From: Oscillatoria sp. FACHB-1407
Lineage (GTDB): Bacteria > Cyanobacteriota > Cyanobacteriia > Elainellales > Elainellaceae
Direction of reading: 5' to 3'
DNA: 64,000 nucleotides
Assembly (NCBI RefSeq): GCF_014697545.1
Contig: NZ_JACJSA010000011.1
Location: 186,001 to 250,000 of the forward strand
Position numbers and translations under genes: made by a program. Numbering within the stretch: the first letter of the stretch is position 1; the number at the start of each line of letters is the position of its first letter. The notes beneath the pieces were generated by a model that made no database searches, had not been told where the DNA came from, and worked only from the letters and a program-made list of their open reading frames with translations. Positions 8,987-17,811 of this stretch are shown here, one piece after another.

Positions 8987-9033
8987 GGTTTGAGCCATTT
9001 CCTTTGCCTTAAGCTTTCTGACCAAAGCTATAT
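8947..9033. repeat. Dispersed imperfect-palindrome repeat, copy 1
   Basis: About 87 bp, strongly similar to 43029-43115. Both copies begin GATGGRGCGGAGGCGAGTCAG and end TTTCTRACCAAAGCTAT. The two ends pair imperfectly (GTCAGRAAGCT against AAGCTTTCTRAC), so the element could fold as a hairpin. This copy fuses to, and truncates, the sigma-factor fragment. Confidence 0.7.
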
Positions 9034-9109
9034 CTACAACTCCAGTTGTAAACACGAAAGTTAGAACAGAATTCAAGCATGAAATAAGAATAGAGCGTAA
9101 GGAGTCTGA

Positions 9110-9499
9110 GTGATGTGCCCTCAAGAAGGCTCATGCTGTCGAGTACCGACACAGCGTAGAGTTTCAGTCAACTTATTTCTAAAAGTTTCAAGTAGTGCTT
9201 GCGCAGTTATTGGAGGAGTCTTGCTAGCGTCTAAACTAGTACAGCAAAAAATAAGTTTTGAAAGGGGTGAAGGGGTGAAACCCCTTCTTGGGGGCGAAGC
9301 CCCCAAACCCCCTACATTGCAGAACTTTGTGTTCGCAACACTAGAAGCGAGTGGATATGGATTTGTGTTTTTAGCAATGAGTTCTAGTCAGCTTCTCATT
9401 GTTAGTATTCGAGAACAAGAACTCAGTATGATGATCTATGCAGGTTCTATTTTTCTATTTGTTGATTGCTTGGGTATATATCGATGGTTAATTGCATAA
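9110..9499 (+). CDS. Small hypothetical membrane protein carrying an in-frame repeat insertion
   Basis: 129 residues from a GTG preceded by AAGGAG. I recognise no family. Three hydrophobic stretches (around residues 20-43, 72-95 and 105-129) suggest a membrane protein. Between the first two, the GC-rich dispersed repeat at 9232-9315 is read through in frame and contributes FERGEGVKPLLGGEAPKPP. Either the repeat inserted into an existing gene without breaking it, or the open frame is fortuitous. There is no operon context. Confidence 0.4.
   Translation: MMCPQEGSCCRVPTQRRVSVNLFLKVSSSACAVIGGVLLASKLVQQKISFERGEGVKPLLGGEAPKPPTLQNFVFATLEASGYGFVFLAMSSSQLLIVSIREQELSMMIYAGSIFLFVDCLGIYRWLIA
9232..9315 (+). 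repeat. GC-rich hairpin repeat (family R1), copy inside a coding frame
   Basis: The core pairs AGGGGTGAAACCCCT and then GGGGGCGAAGCCCCC, giving two stacked stem-loops. The left flank (TAAACTAGTACAGCAAAAAA) reappears on the other strand at 32361-32480 with the same core. Confidence 0.75.
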
Positions 9500-9524
9500 T
9501 CAGTAAAGTAGAGCGATAAATGTA

Positions 9525-9620
9525 TAGCCATAACCACTTGGGTTAGGACGGGGTGCAGGGGTGGAACCCCTGGATTGGGACGCAGTCCCCAAACCCCCTC
9601 TATCCTAAATGAAGTGGCGA
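9525..9620 (+). repeat. GC-rich hairpin repeat (family R1), subtype with terminal inverted repeats
   Basis: The same two-stem core (AGGGGTGGAACCCCT, then GGGACGCAGTCCCC) is bounded by CCACTTGGGTTAGGAC and ATCCTAAATGAAGTGG, which are imperfect inverted repeats. The 229-bp gap 9500-9728 otherwise holds only a 27-codon open frame near 9659 that I would not call a gene. Confidence 0.7.
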
Positions 9621-9728
9621 TAGATGTAGTAGGGAAAGTGCGCGAGCGATCTATAAATATGAAACCGAAATTTATAGAGATGGCGTTGTACGGATTTTCT
9701 TCATTTCTAGCGTTAATTTTCTGTCGAT

Positions 9729-9995
9729 TTAAGTCGAATTAGAGTTCTTTTTTGCTCTAAAGATCAAGTAAGAAGAACACACAAAAACACCTGTTGAGGC
9801 TGTCGCCAACCCCAAACTAGCCACAATGATTCCATCTATTAACTCAGCATTGCGAACATAATCTTCCTGCTGTTCCTTCGGCATCTGGTTAAAGTCCTGA
9901 AATGGAATTGAGAATGGATTGCTGACCAGTGCAAACAGTAATATTACGAGGCTCAATACCATGAGAAAGAAGGATGTAATTTGTACCTTAATCAT
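9729..9995 (-). CDS. Small hypothetical membrane protein, two TM segments
   Basis: 88 residues from an internal ATG at 9995 (MIKVQITSFFLMVLSLVI). The frame is open to 10094, but that extension overlaps the TetR gene and looks unnatural. Two hydrophobic segments flank a polar loop (PFQDFNQMPKEQQEDYVRNA), consistent with a hairpin membrane protein. I do not recognise a family. It follows the TetR gene on the same strand. Confidence 0.5.
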   Translation of the reverse strand: MIKVQITSFFLMVLSLVILLFALVSNPFSIPFQDFNQMPKEQQEDYVRNAELIDGIIVASLGLATASTGVFVCSSYLIFRAKKNSNST

Positions 9996-10066
9996 TGCTT
10001 TAGTTGAGTTGTTGGGCTGATTGCTGATAAGTCCTTTGGGCTTGACGATTGAGAACAAGGCTGGGG

Positions 10067-10849
10067 CTACTGAGCCACAAATTGCTTTCCACAAGCCTTA
10101 CAGAGATAACACTGCTTGCCCCGGCGATGTCCATTTTTTGATAGTTGGTTAGATTGGCAGTGAGGGCATATCATTACTTTCATTACAATTCCTGACAGGC
10201 GATCGCCCACATACGGCTCTAAATACGACACCATCAAGTCTTCAATCTGCTGCGCTAAGCGTTGGCGATGTTCGGGGTCAGGTGTGCGGAGTGCTGCCAG
10301 GATCAGAGCATTGCTACTATGCACACAAACCTCCGCCAGCAAATAGTGCTGTTCCTCTGGAAGGGCAGGGTTACGATGTCTGAGAATACTTGCCATGAAG
10401 GCGATCGCATCCTGGGTCATACTCTCATCAATGGATTGAAAGATCTGACGCGCCAAATAAAATTGCACAAACACGACTCGTGATATGGGTTGTTCGAGGA
10501 TCTCTGACACAGATTCTACTAAAAGGTGAATCATCTGACGTAGAGGAAGTTGTACCAAAGCTGGAATATCGACCTGCGCCCAGAAGCCTTTGACTCGCTC
10601 GGCGTGACGTAACTCCATTGCCTTAAAAATGGCTGCTTTGTCAGGAAAGAACTGATAGAGCGAACCAACTGCCGTTCCTGCTTTAGCAGCGATCATATGA
10701 GTTGTTGCAGCGTCGTAACCCACCTCATCAAACACTGCTGCTGCTGCATTGAGAATTTTCTCAACTCGTTCTTTGCCCCGTCGTTGTTTGGGCTGACGAC
10801 GTAAATTATTGGCAACTGAGAGACTTGACGAACGTGAAAGTTCTGTCAT
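10067..10849 (-). CDS. TetR-family regulator with an IS-derived zinc-ribbon tail
   Basis: 260 residues. Residues 20-70 form the TetR HTH (VEKILNAAAAVFDEVGYDAA, then VGSLYQFFPDKAAIF), and 75-222 a helical ligand domain. From about residue 225 it continues into MICPHCQSNQLSKNGHRRGK and CKACGKQF, a four-cysteine ribbon typical of the N-terminus of IS1-type InsA proteins, then stops. TetR proteins normally end near residue 200-220, so the tail looks like a remnant IS end read through in frame. It diverges from the Rieske oxygenase gene 62 bp away and probably represses it. Confidence 0.85.
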   Translation of the reverse strand: MTELSRSSSLSVANNLRRQPKQRRGKERVEKILNAAAAVFDEVGYDAATTHMIAAKAGTAVGSLYQFFPDKAAIFKAMELRHAERVKGFWAQVDIPALVQLPLRQMIHLLVESVSEILEQPISRVVFVQFYLARQIFQSIDESMTQDAIAFMASILRHRNPALPEEQHYLLAEVCVHSSNALILAALRTPDPEHRQRLAQQIEDLMVSYLEPYVGDRLSGIVMKVMICPHCQSNQLSKNGHRRGKQCYLCKACGKQFVAQ

Positions 10850-10873
10850 ATTTTGGATGTTATCGGTTAAAAC

Positions 10874-10889
10874 GTGACAGTTTTTTCAC
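10874..10889. promoter_or_regulatory. Dyad in the TetR-Rieske divergent promoter region
   Basis: GTGA-N8-TCAC lies in the 62-bp gap between the two divergent start codons. TetR dimers bind such dyads, so this is a plausible operator controlling both genes. It is short, and a chance occurrence is possible. Confidence 0.35.
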
Positions 10890-10911
10890 AATTCTATCAA
10901 TGGAGGCTACT

Positions 10912-11904
10912 ATGCGCTCAATGCTTCCCGGTGCGCCTTGGTTGTTGGCGCATAAATCCATGCTGAAGGTCAACCAACCGTGCAGGGTTTCGCTATACGG
11001 TGTTGACTATGTGATGTGGAAGGATTCGTTGGGGGAAGTCCATGCCTTGCCTAACGCCTGTCCACACATGGGAGCTATGCTGTCAGAGGGATGGTGTGAA
11101 ACGCGAAAGGATGGTCAAAGTGTGGTTGTCTGTCCATTTCATGCGTTGCCCTTTGATGCCACTGGGTGTACCGTTCTACCCGGTTCAGGCAAAAAGACAT
11201 CACCTCAATTACAACCCTTAGAACTCGTGATTCAAGGGGATTTCATCTGGTCGTATGGCGGATACGAACCCAAAATGGCAATTCCCACAGTGCTCAATGA
11301 GATTGTGAAGGAGTACTATTTTGTAGGGCATACAGGCGATCGCAGTGTCGCAACTGATCTGCTGACCATGCTATTAAATATGCATGATTACAATCATCAG
11401 AATGGCACCCATCGCGACTTATTTCGCATTACCGACGTCCATTTCCATAAGTTCATCGACAACGGGTATCACTCCCAGGCTTTCTATGAGATGCCCACGG
11501 CACCCTATCATCTGATCGAAAAACTCAGGAAACCTGACTTATTTCTACTCCCCACCACGATCAAAGCACACCTTGAGAATTACTTCCCATGCCTGGTGCT
11601 TTTGTATGGCGAAATGCCTTTAGGTAAAGCGGTGCAATGCCATTTCTTTGTGCCAGAAGCCGAAAACCGAACGCGAACATATATCCTGCTCTTTGGTCAG
11701 CCGAAACATCCTGTCTTCAAAGTATTTGGCAAAACGTATCTCAAATTTGGGCAGGTTGTCGTTGATCAAGACGCTGATATTTTGAGCAAAATTTATCCGA
11801 ACACTCCACAAAAAATTAAGCTCAATAACGAGGTTGGCATGGATTGGGTACGCCGCAACTTTAAGAGCTTTCCTGATGCTGTAACCCCTAAGCTCTCTAG
11901 ATAA
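10912..11904 (+). CDS. Rieske [2Fe-2S] non-haem iron oxygenase, alpha-subunit-like
   Basis: 330 residues from the ATG at 10912, which has GGAGG five bases upstream; longer frames would run into the divergent TetR gene. The Rieske cluster ligands are visible as CPHMGAMLSEGW and VVCPFHALPFDATG (CxH and CxxH). The C-terminal domain has NMHDYNHQNGTHRD, whose histidines and aspartate are candidates for the mononuclear iron site. It should hydroxylate or demethylate a hydrophobic substrate using electrons from a separate reductase. The divergent TetR gene suggests induction by substrate. Confidence 0.85.
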   Translation: MRSMLPGAPWLLAHKSMLKVNQPCRVSLYGVDYVMWKDSLGEVHALPNACPHMGAMLSEGWCETRKDGQSVVVCPFHALPFDATGCTVLPGSGKKTSPQLQPLELVIQGDFIWSYGGYEPKMAIPTVLNEIVKEYYFVGHTGDRSVATDLLTMLLNMHDYNHQNGTHRDLFRITDVHFHKFIDNGYHSQAFYEMPTAPYHLIEKLRKPDLFLLPTTIKAHLENYFPCLVLLYGEMPLGKAVQCHFFVPEAENRTRTYILLFGQPKHPVFKVFGKTYLKFGQVVVDQDADILSKIYPNTPQKIKLNNEVGMDWVRRNFKSFPDAVTPKLSR

Positions 11905-11927
11905 CGACTCACTTGTTTTTAGAGTTT

Positions 11928-12410
11928 TTAGAGACTACTTAGTTTTTGCTCTCCTGCAACTGCATTCCAACCAAAACAGCCCACGGCTAACAGTGCTAAT
12001 CCTGTTCTTACCCAGTGCCAGATTGACCAGGTTGAGAGTTTAGTTGCTACTTGAGACAACTCAATGGATTGAGTAACAAATTCTGTATTGGCATCCGCAA
12101 AATAAACCGGAAAGGTGAGTGTGCAGATCAGGATTAGAAACACTCCAAAACTTAATATCAAACGTTGATTGGGGAAGGGTTTCCAGGAAACAGCTAAAGC
12201 TGCGATCGCCAACAGTAGGGAAACCATGTTTAATGGCACCATCAGCTTGGGTAGAAAGAACAGATCATTTGTCATCCAATCCAGAAAACGTTGGGGTTCC
12301 AGCGATTGCCAAAACTTCACCATCACAAGTGCAATAAACAAAAAAGCACCTGAAAATGCACTTAAGGCAATCAGGGCAGAAACCTGTAGGGATGTTGCTA
12401 ATCTTTGCAT
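11928..12410 (-). CDS. DUF1772-family membrane protein
   Basis: 160 residues with four hydrophobic helices (starting SALIALSAFSGAFLFIALVM) and the family-like FLDWMTNDLFFLPKLMVPLN stretch. DUF1772 proteins are small integral membrane proteins; some fungal relatives are anthrone oxygenases, but the bacterial function is unknown. It is transcribed convergently with the Rieske gene, whose stop lies 23 bp away. No clear terminator is visible in that gap. Confidence 0.7.
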   Translation of the reverse strand: MQRLATSLQVSALIALSAFSGAFLFIALVMVKFWQSLEPQRFLDWMTNDLFFLPKLMVPLNMVSLLLAIAALAVSWKPFPNQRLILSFGVFLILICTLTFPVYFADANTEFVTQSIELSQVATKLSTWSIWHWVRTGLALLAVGCFGWNAVAGEQKLSSL

Positions 12411-12594
12411 TATCTCATCTCATGCATGAGCTTTTTCTTCGTCTTGAGTTGAGCTCAATTTACTCGTTGCGACGTTCGATATCTCATCTATTCTTGTGTA
12501 TCCTGGTTCACTCTTGCGATCGATAGTCACGTTGAGACGGTTGAGGCAAAGGGGGTGTGGCTGTGTCCTCAGTCAGAGACTTCAACCGCACAAG

Positions 12595-13926
12595 TCAACG
12601 TTGTGACCACAATTGCTGCATTGGAGCGAGGAGCAAGCCTCCCAGCCCAACGAGGATTAGAGCGATTGAGGTCATGATGTAGAGAAGGGCTGTACCTGCC
12701 CCTGCACCCGTTCCTGTGATGAAACTCAAGAGCGGAATAAGGCTTCCATATTGTTGAAGGGCAGGCTCAAAGATCCGATCGCTCAATGGTCCGGCAATCA
12801 GAAGCGCGATCGCACTCACTCCTTGAATCACTAATGCATTGGCAGCAAAAACCCGTCCCTGTAGAGCAGGTGGCACGTTTGTCATCCAAATTGCCGTCTC
12901 GGAACTGCCTAACAATGGAAAATTGAGCGACGAACAAAATTGAGCCGGAAGCCAGACCTGGGGCGATCGCCCCAGACCAAATACGGTTTTGCTGACTCCT
13001 GCGCCGATGAATCCTAAGAGCATTCCATGAGTGTGACGTTTTGGACCACCCCAGGTACTGATAATTAAGGCTCCGACCACACCTCCAATGCCTGCGGCTG
13101 ATGCCGTGCCGCCTAAAATCGTGGCATTGCCATTCGTTCGCGCCAGAATCATGGGGTCGTAGACGGCACCGCCTAGGTCGTGGGCAAACCAAAAGAGCGC
13201 GGTTGTGACCAGTAATGCTCGTAAACCTGGATTGCTCCAGATGACATGGAAGCCAAGCCCTAGCTGTTGTTTGATGGAGGCTGGAGGCTGGTTGCTGTTG
13301 TTGTTTTGGATTCTGGGAATCTGAATTGAGAGTAAGGTCGCGATCGCCACTGCAAAGGTAACGCCATCGATCAGCAACAGTCCCAGCAATCCAATTGTGG
13401 GATATAGAATGCCTGCCAACGCAGGAGCGGCGATCGCAGAGCCATAATGCACCATCGACCCCATGCTGTTGGCGCGAGTGTAGTGCTGTTCTGGGACAAT
13501 CAGCGAAATAGAGGTCGAGTAGGCGAGTTGTTGGATTTGGGCGAAACTTCCTGTGACGGCACTGGTCACGTAGAGGTGCCAGAGTTGCAGATGATGGGTG
13601 AGAAACAGAAAGGCGATCGCCCCAGTTGCCAACGCTGCAACGGTGTCTCCCAATATCATCAAGAATTTGCGGTTAAGGCGATCGACAATAATTCCGGCAA
13701 ACAGGTTGACGACGAGTTTGGGCAGTTGGGCAGAAAAACCCACTAATGCCAGGGGAGTTGCCTGTCCGGTCAGTTCCCATGCCCACAGGGTCAGAGCAAA
13801 CTCCGTCATGTAGCTACCCATCGTGGACACCAGTTGACCCAACCAGATCATGGTAAATGTACGCACAGGTTTAGAAATGGAAATTAAATAAGTTCGATAT
13901 TTGGCAGGGGTGGGTTTTGTCGTCAA
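12595..13926 (-). CDS. MFS transporter, EntS-like siderophore/drug efflux family
   Basis: Up to 443 residues with about 12 helices. Family features include IWLGQLVSTMGSYMTEFALTLWAWELTG and GIIVDRLNRKFLMILGD. The first 14 codons, starting at TTG 13926, lie inside a dispersed repeat (13889-13986). The next methionine, residue 26, is at the family's conserved start but has no ribosome-binding site, so the native 5' end may have been replaced. It follows the binding-protein gene on the same strand and may move a siderophore across the inner membrane. Confidence 0.82.
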   Translation of the reverse strand: MTTKPTPAKYRTYLISISKPVRTFTMIWLGQLVSTMGSYMTEFALTLWAWELTGQATPLALVGFSAQLPKLVVNLFAGIIVDRLNRKFLMILGDTVAALATGAIAFLFLTHHLQLWHLYVTSAVTGSFAQIQQLAYSTSISLIVPEQHYTRANSMGSMVHYGSAIAAPALAGILYPTIGLLGLLLIDGVTFAVAIATLLSIQIPRIQNNNSNQPPASIKQQLGLGFHVIWSNPGLRALLVTTALFWFAHDLGGAVYDPMILARTNGNATILGGTASAAGIGGVVGALIISTWGGPKRHTHGMLLGFIGAGVSKTVFGLGRSPQVWLPAQFCSSLNFPLLGSSETAIWMTNVPPALQGRVFAANALVIQGVSAIALLIAGPLSDRIFEPALQQYGSLIPLLSFITGTGAGAGTALLYIMTSIALILVGLGGLLLAPMQQLWSQR

Positions 13927-13986
13927 ATCCCCTACAAAGTGCCGATTGATCTGCTAAACCCGCCCGTACAGTTTACGGATTTATTA
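13889..13986. repeat. Dispersed repeat R3, copy 1 (overlaps the MFS start)
   Basis: Shares ATAAGTTCGATATT, GGGTTTTGYCGTCAAATCC, a GGCTAAA/TGCTAAA segment and GCCCGTACAG with 42918-43013. It supplies the putative TTG start and first codons of the MFS gene. Confidence 0.65.
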
Positions 13987-14005
13987 AATCCACGATTCTT
14001 TTAGT

Positions 14006-14105
14006 ACTGCTATTCATGGATAGGGTTTGGAAATAAAACCAGGGGGTGTGGGGGCTGCGCCCCAGCCAGGGGTTCCACCCCTGCACCCCAAATTCCCACC
14101 CTTAT
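14006..14105 (-). repeat. GC-rich hairpin repeat (family R1)
   Basis: Begins TACTGCTATTCATGGATAGG and runs through GGTTTGGAAATAAAACCAGG before the two-stem GC core. The first 40 or so bases are nearly identical to 32364-32404. It fills most of the gap between the MFS and binding-protein genes. Confidence 0.75.
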
Positions 14106-14151
14106 TTACGACGAGTTGTACTTAGTTAAGACAGGTCAAAGTTAAGACAGG

Positions 14152-15192
14152 TCAAAGTAAAGGCAGAAGCATCTCAGGCAGTTTGTTGAGAATCAGTTCG
14201 TCAGTAATGGGACCACGAGTGACACTGCCCCAAAGTTGGTAATCTACAAAGAAAATTCGATTGGCTTGGGAGGCTGACATCGTTTGTAGAACCGGGTTTT
14301 GATTCCATTTGGCTTTCAGTTCCTCCTTGGGATTGTAGGGATCGGACGAATCCCAGGCAATCACCAAAATAATGTCGGATTGTAGGGAGGGTAATAGTTC
14401 CAGGGATGTTTGTAGCCATCGCGTTTCTCCGGGTGGAACGGGTTCAGGATAGACCAGATGAAAGCCAATCTCCTCTAACAAGCGACCTGCGGTACTGTCA
14501 GCGGCGATCGCCACATCATTCATTAGCGTGTTAACTGCCAAAATCAACACATCTGGATAAGCGGTGACTACCGGGGCTAATTGCGATCGCACGGTTGCCA
14601 ATTGCTGTTCGTGAGCGGCTAACAACTGCTCTGCTTCTGGTTCTCGATCAAGGGCTTTGGCGATCGCTTGAATATCATGAAACCAGACTTGTTCATTACC
14701 CTTCGTATCGGAGAACAATAGGGTTGGCGCAATTTGATTGAGTAATTGGTAGTGAGCCTGGGTTGTCCAATCCTCAGCCAAAATCAGATCAGGGTTGACC
14801 AGAGCCAATTTCTCCAATGATGGATTTTTGCGATCGCCCACGTTGATTGGCTGGGTTGTGACGCGATCGCCCAGATAAGGGATCTGCGCCTTGGGATTGT
14901 CAAATGTTTCCAGGTTGAGTGCGGTTACTTCTGCATAGGCAATCGGTTGTACTCCCAACGCCAAAATGGAATCGAGAATATGAGGGCTGAGTGCTGCGAC
15001 CCGTTGCGGTTGTCCACAGACTTCCGTTTCGCCCATTTCATGCGCCACCAGTCGGCATTCACCGGATTGGGCAGGAGACTGACTCCTGAAACGTGAATGG
15101 TCGAATGTAGAACTCTGACAGGCGGTAACCCACAGCCAGGTAAGCAAGAGCAGGAGCGATCGCTTCAGCCATTGCCATCGTTGACGTTTCAC
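14152..15192 (-). CDS. Iron-siderophore ABC transporter substrate-binding lipoprotein (FecB/FepB type)
   Basis: 346 residues starting at GTG 15192, with AGGAG eight bases upstream. The signal peptide ends in a VTAC lipobox. Type-III binding-protein features are RVAALSPHILDSILALGVQP, PSLEKLALVNPDLILAED and a long connecting helix. It should capture ferric siderophore in the periplasm and pass it to the FecCD permease at 19866-20912. It lies 15 bp downstream of the TonB receptor gene, in the same operon direction. Confidence 0.9.
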   Translation of the reverse strand: MKRQRWQWLKRSLLLLLTWLWVTACQSSTFDHSRFRSQSPAQSGECRLVAHEMGETEVCGQPQRVAALSPHILDSILALGVQPIAYAEVTALNLETFDNPKAQIPYLGDRVTTQPINVGDRKNPSLEKLALVNPDLILAEDWTTQAHYQLLNQIAPTLLFSDTKGNEQVWFHDIQAIAKALDREPEAEQLLAAHEQQLATVRSQLAPVVTAYPDVLILAVNTLMNDVAIAADSTAGRLLEEIGFHLVYPEPVPPGETRWLQTSLELLPSLQSDIILVIAWDSSDPYNPKEELKAKWNQNPVLQTMSASQANRIFFVDYQLWGSVTRGPITDELILNKLPEMLLPLL

Positions 15193-15207
15193 GGCTCTTG
15201 CTCCTGC

Positions 15208-17811
15208 TTAGAAAGTGTAAGAAATGCTGGCTCTGACATTGAATGGCGCACCTGGGTAGACAATATCTGAGCCTTGATGAGTTTCGTAATATTCCACATC
15301 AAACAGGTTTTCTACATTCAGTTGTGCTCTCCAATTGTCGCGACGGTAGTAAACAGCAGCATCAGCCCGAACAAAGCTAGGCAACTCAAACTCTGGGGGG
15401 TCAAATCCGGCATAACCTGGGCGATCGTCCACAAAAAACAGCCCAAAGCCAAAGCCCAATCCTTGCAGGTTGCCTTCCTGAATCTCATAGGTTGTCCATA
15501 CACTGGCGGTATGTTCTGCAACGTTGGCTAACCGACTCCCTTCTGGAAGCGTATTGTCTTCAGTAATCTCGGCATCGGTGTAGGCATAGGAAGCAATCAC
15601 ATTCCAACCCGGTAAAATTTCACCGATCGCATTAAACTCGATACCCTGACTGCGCTGTTCTCCCACTTGAATCGAGAAGTCCGGATCATCTGGATCGTTG
15701 GTTAACACGTTGGTTTTAGTCAGGTGATAGGCTGCTAGTGTGAAGGAGATATTCTCATTGATGTCTGCCCTGACTCCTACCTCATATTGTGTGCCCCGTT
15801 CTGGGTCAAACGCCTCTCCGCTTGCAGAACGCCCCACGACAGGCAGGAATGAGCGACTGAAGCTGGCATACAACGATAACGGTTCAATCGGTTGGTAAAC
15901 AATTCCAAGTCGGGGACTAAAGGCTGTGTCGGATTGCTCAGAAATCGTGCCAGCAAAATTTTGAAATTGGTCGGCAAAATCCAACCGTCCCCCCACTAAA
16001 AGATGCAAGTTATCCAGCAGATCAATTTGGTCTTGCACATAAATGCCGAAATCATTGGTCAACGTGGTTTGATAATAGCGAAGCTGCAAATCTGTGGGAA
16101 TCGGAATGTCATAATTGGGGTTAAAAATATCAAGCGGTGTTAGATCGGCTGAAAAGGAGTTATAGGAATTGGTAAAACGGCTGAAATCAACTCCAATCAA
16201 AAGCTGATGTGCGATCGCCCCCGTGTTAAATTCACCAATGACTTCCGCTTGAATGCCGTAATTCTCCCAACGCGATGCATCATCGCGTAGCTCTCGCTGC
16301 ATGAAGCGATCGTCCAACAATCCACCGTTGTTATCGGCTCGTCTACCGCCCTGCCACACAGAGAAGATAGAACCCGCATTGCGAAACCGCCAGTTTTCAT
16401 TGAACTCGTGCTCAAAGCGATAGCCAATGCGGTACTGCTCTGCAAAGAATTCATCGAGTTGGGGATAGCCCAAAAAGCGGTCGATGGGTAACACGAGAGA
16501 ACCGTCACTTAAAGCAGTCAGACCGCGATCGAACACCGGATTGTCGTAGAGATATTCCCCTTCCAGTGTTAGAGAGGTGGCATCGCTCAAATTCCATTGC
16601 AAAACAGGGGCAATAAAAAACCGTTCGTCGTTGACGAAATCGCGGAAGCTACCTGAGTTTTGGTATGCCAGGTTGAGCCGATACAGCAGATCTTCATCCT
16701 CGGTGAGGGGTCCAGAAATATCAATCTCTGGTCGGTAAAAGCTAAACTGCCCGCCTGTGAATTCCACTGAATAGTAGGGATCGGGCAACGGTTGCTCAGT
16801 GACAATATTGACGATGCCACCGGGCTGGGTCAGCCCATAGAGAATCGAGGCTGGACCTCGCAGGACCTCAATTTGCTGAATATTGGCGGTTTCAGCAATG
16901 GAGTAGAAGTTGTTGTTGCGGAATCCATTTCTAAAGTTAGTATCTTGCGAAAAACCGCGAATAATGATCGATCCGGCATCTGTACCGCCATACTGCCCAT
17001 CTAAGGTAATGCCACCGATGTTTTCCAGTGCATCTCGATATTCCACAATTCCCTGATCTTCCAGTACCTGTTGTGGAATCACTTGAATGGATGCCGGAAT
17101 ATCTCGCAACGGCGTATCTGTGCGGGTTGCAGTGCTTGCTTCTGGTGTGTAATATCGGTTGTTTTGCTCACCTGTGGCGGTGATTTGTAATCCCTCCTGG
17201 GTTTGTGTAGTGGTTGCTGCTCCAGTGCTAACACTCAGAAGGAGCGATCGCCCATCGGTTCTCACGTCAGCTACCGGAGGAGCATTTGTTCCCGTGATGA
17301 CAATCCGCACTCCGTCGCTTCTAGAACTAATCGCAACAGCCGCAATCCCTTCCGCAGGAGCAATTTCTTGAAATTCGCTCCCCTCTGGCAGACTTAACAC
17401 TGCGTTGGGAATATCTGCAATCAGCGCATTGCCCACTACAGATGTACTGACAGGGGGCAATTCCCCACCTGCCGTCGTCAAGACAAGTTCTAACCCTGAC
17501 TCGGTTGGATTCAGCTCTACTCCGGTAATCTCAATCTGAAGCTGAGCAATCCATTCCGCCACTGTGCTCGCTGGATGGTCGATCTCGCTAAGGCGGTTAA
17601 TTGCCTCTTCCGGAACAAGATAAGCTGAGTTTTCTTGTTGAGACTGACTGGCAACTGCCTCACCTGCAATAACCCCTTGTGAATCCTGTGCTTTAGCGGG
17701 CTGGATTCCGGTTATGGCAGTACCAATGACACATCCGACTATTAAACTTTGCGATGCAAAGCCTTTTCTTTTAGGGAATAGTTGCCCTTTTTGTCCACGC
17801 TGTGAACCCAT
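15208..17811 (-). CDS. TonB-dependent siderophore receptor with N-terminal AMIN domain (A)
   Basis: 867 residues from ATG 17811, chosen because AGGAG lies eight bases upstream. After a signal peptide, an AMIN-type domain spans about residues 80-205 (ITGVELNPTESGLELVLTTA, VRIVITGTNAPPVADVR). Next comes the plug with TRTDTPLRDIPASIQVIPQQ and SIIIRGF, then a 22-strand-type barrel ending in the C-terminal aromatic SISYTF. The AMIN-receptor fusion is a cyanobacterial trait and may anchor the receptor to peptidoglycan. It imports a ferric siderophore using TonB-ExbBD energy. Confidence 0.92.
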   Translation of the reverse strand: MGSQRGQKGQLFPKRKGFASQSLIVGCVIGTAITGIQPAKAQDSQGVIAGEAVASQSQQENSAYLVPEEAINRLSEIDHPASTVAEWIAQLQIEITGVELNPTESGLELVLTTAGGELPPVSTSVVGNALIADIPNAVLSLPEGSEFQEIAPAEGIAAVAISSRSDGVRIVITGTNAPPVADVRTDGRSLLLSVSTGAATTTQTQEGLQITATGEQNNRYYTPEASTATRTDTPLRDIPASIQVIPQQVLEDQGIVEYRDALENIGGITLDGQYGGTDAGSIIIRGFSQDTNFRNGFRNNNFYSIAETANIQQIEVLRGPASILYGLTQPGGIVNIVTEQPLPDPYYSVEFTGGQFSFYRPEIDISGPLTEDEDLLYRLNLAYQNSGSFRDFVNDERFFIAPVLQWNLSDATSLTLEGEYLYDNPVFDRGLTALSDGSLVLPIDRFLGYPQLDEFFAEQYRIGYRFEHEFNENWRFRNAGSIFSVWQGGRRADNNGGLLDDRFMQRELRDDASRWENYGIQAEVIGEFNTGAIAHQLLIGVDFSRFTNSYNSFSADLTPLDIFNPNYDIPIPTDLQLRYYQTTLTNDFGIYVQDQIDLLDNLHLLVGGRLDFADQFQNFAGTISEQSDTAFSPRLGIVYQPIEPLSLYASFSRSFLPVVGRSASGEAFDPERGTQYEVGVRADINENISFTLAAYHLTKTNVLTNDPDDPDFSIQVGEQRSQGIEFNAIGEILPGWNVIASYAYTDAEITEDNTLPEGSRLANVAEHTASVWTTYEIQEGNLQGLGFGFGLFFVDDRPGYAGFDPPEFELPSFVRADAAVYYRRDNWRAQLNVENLFDVEYYETHQGSDIVYPGAPFNVRASISYTF

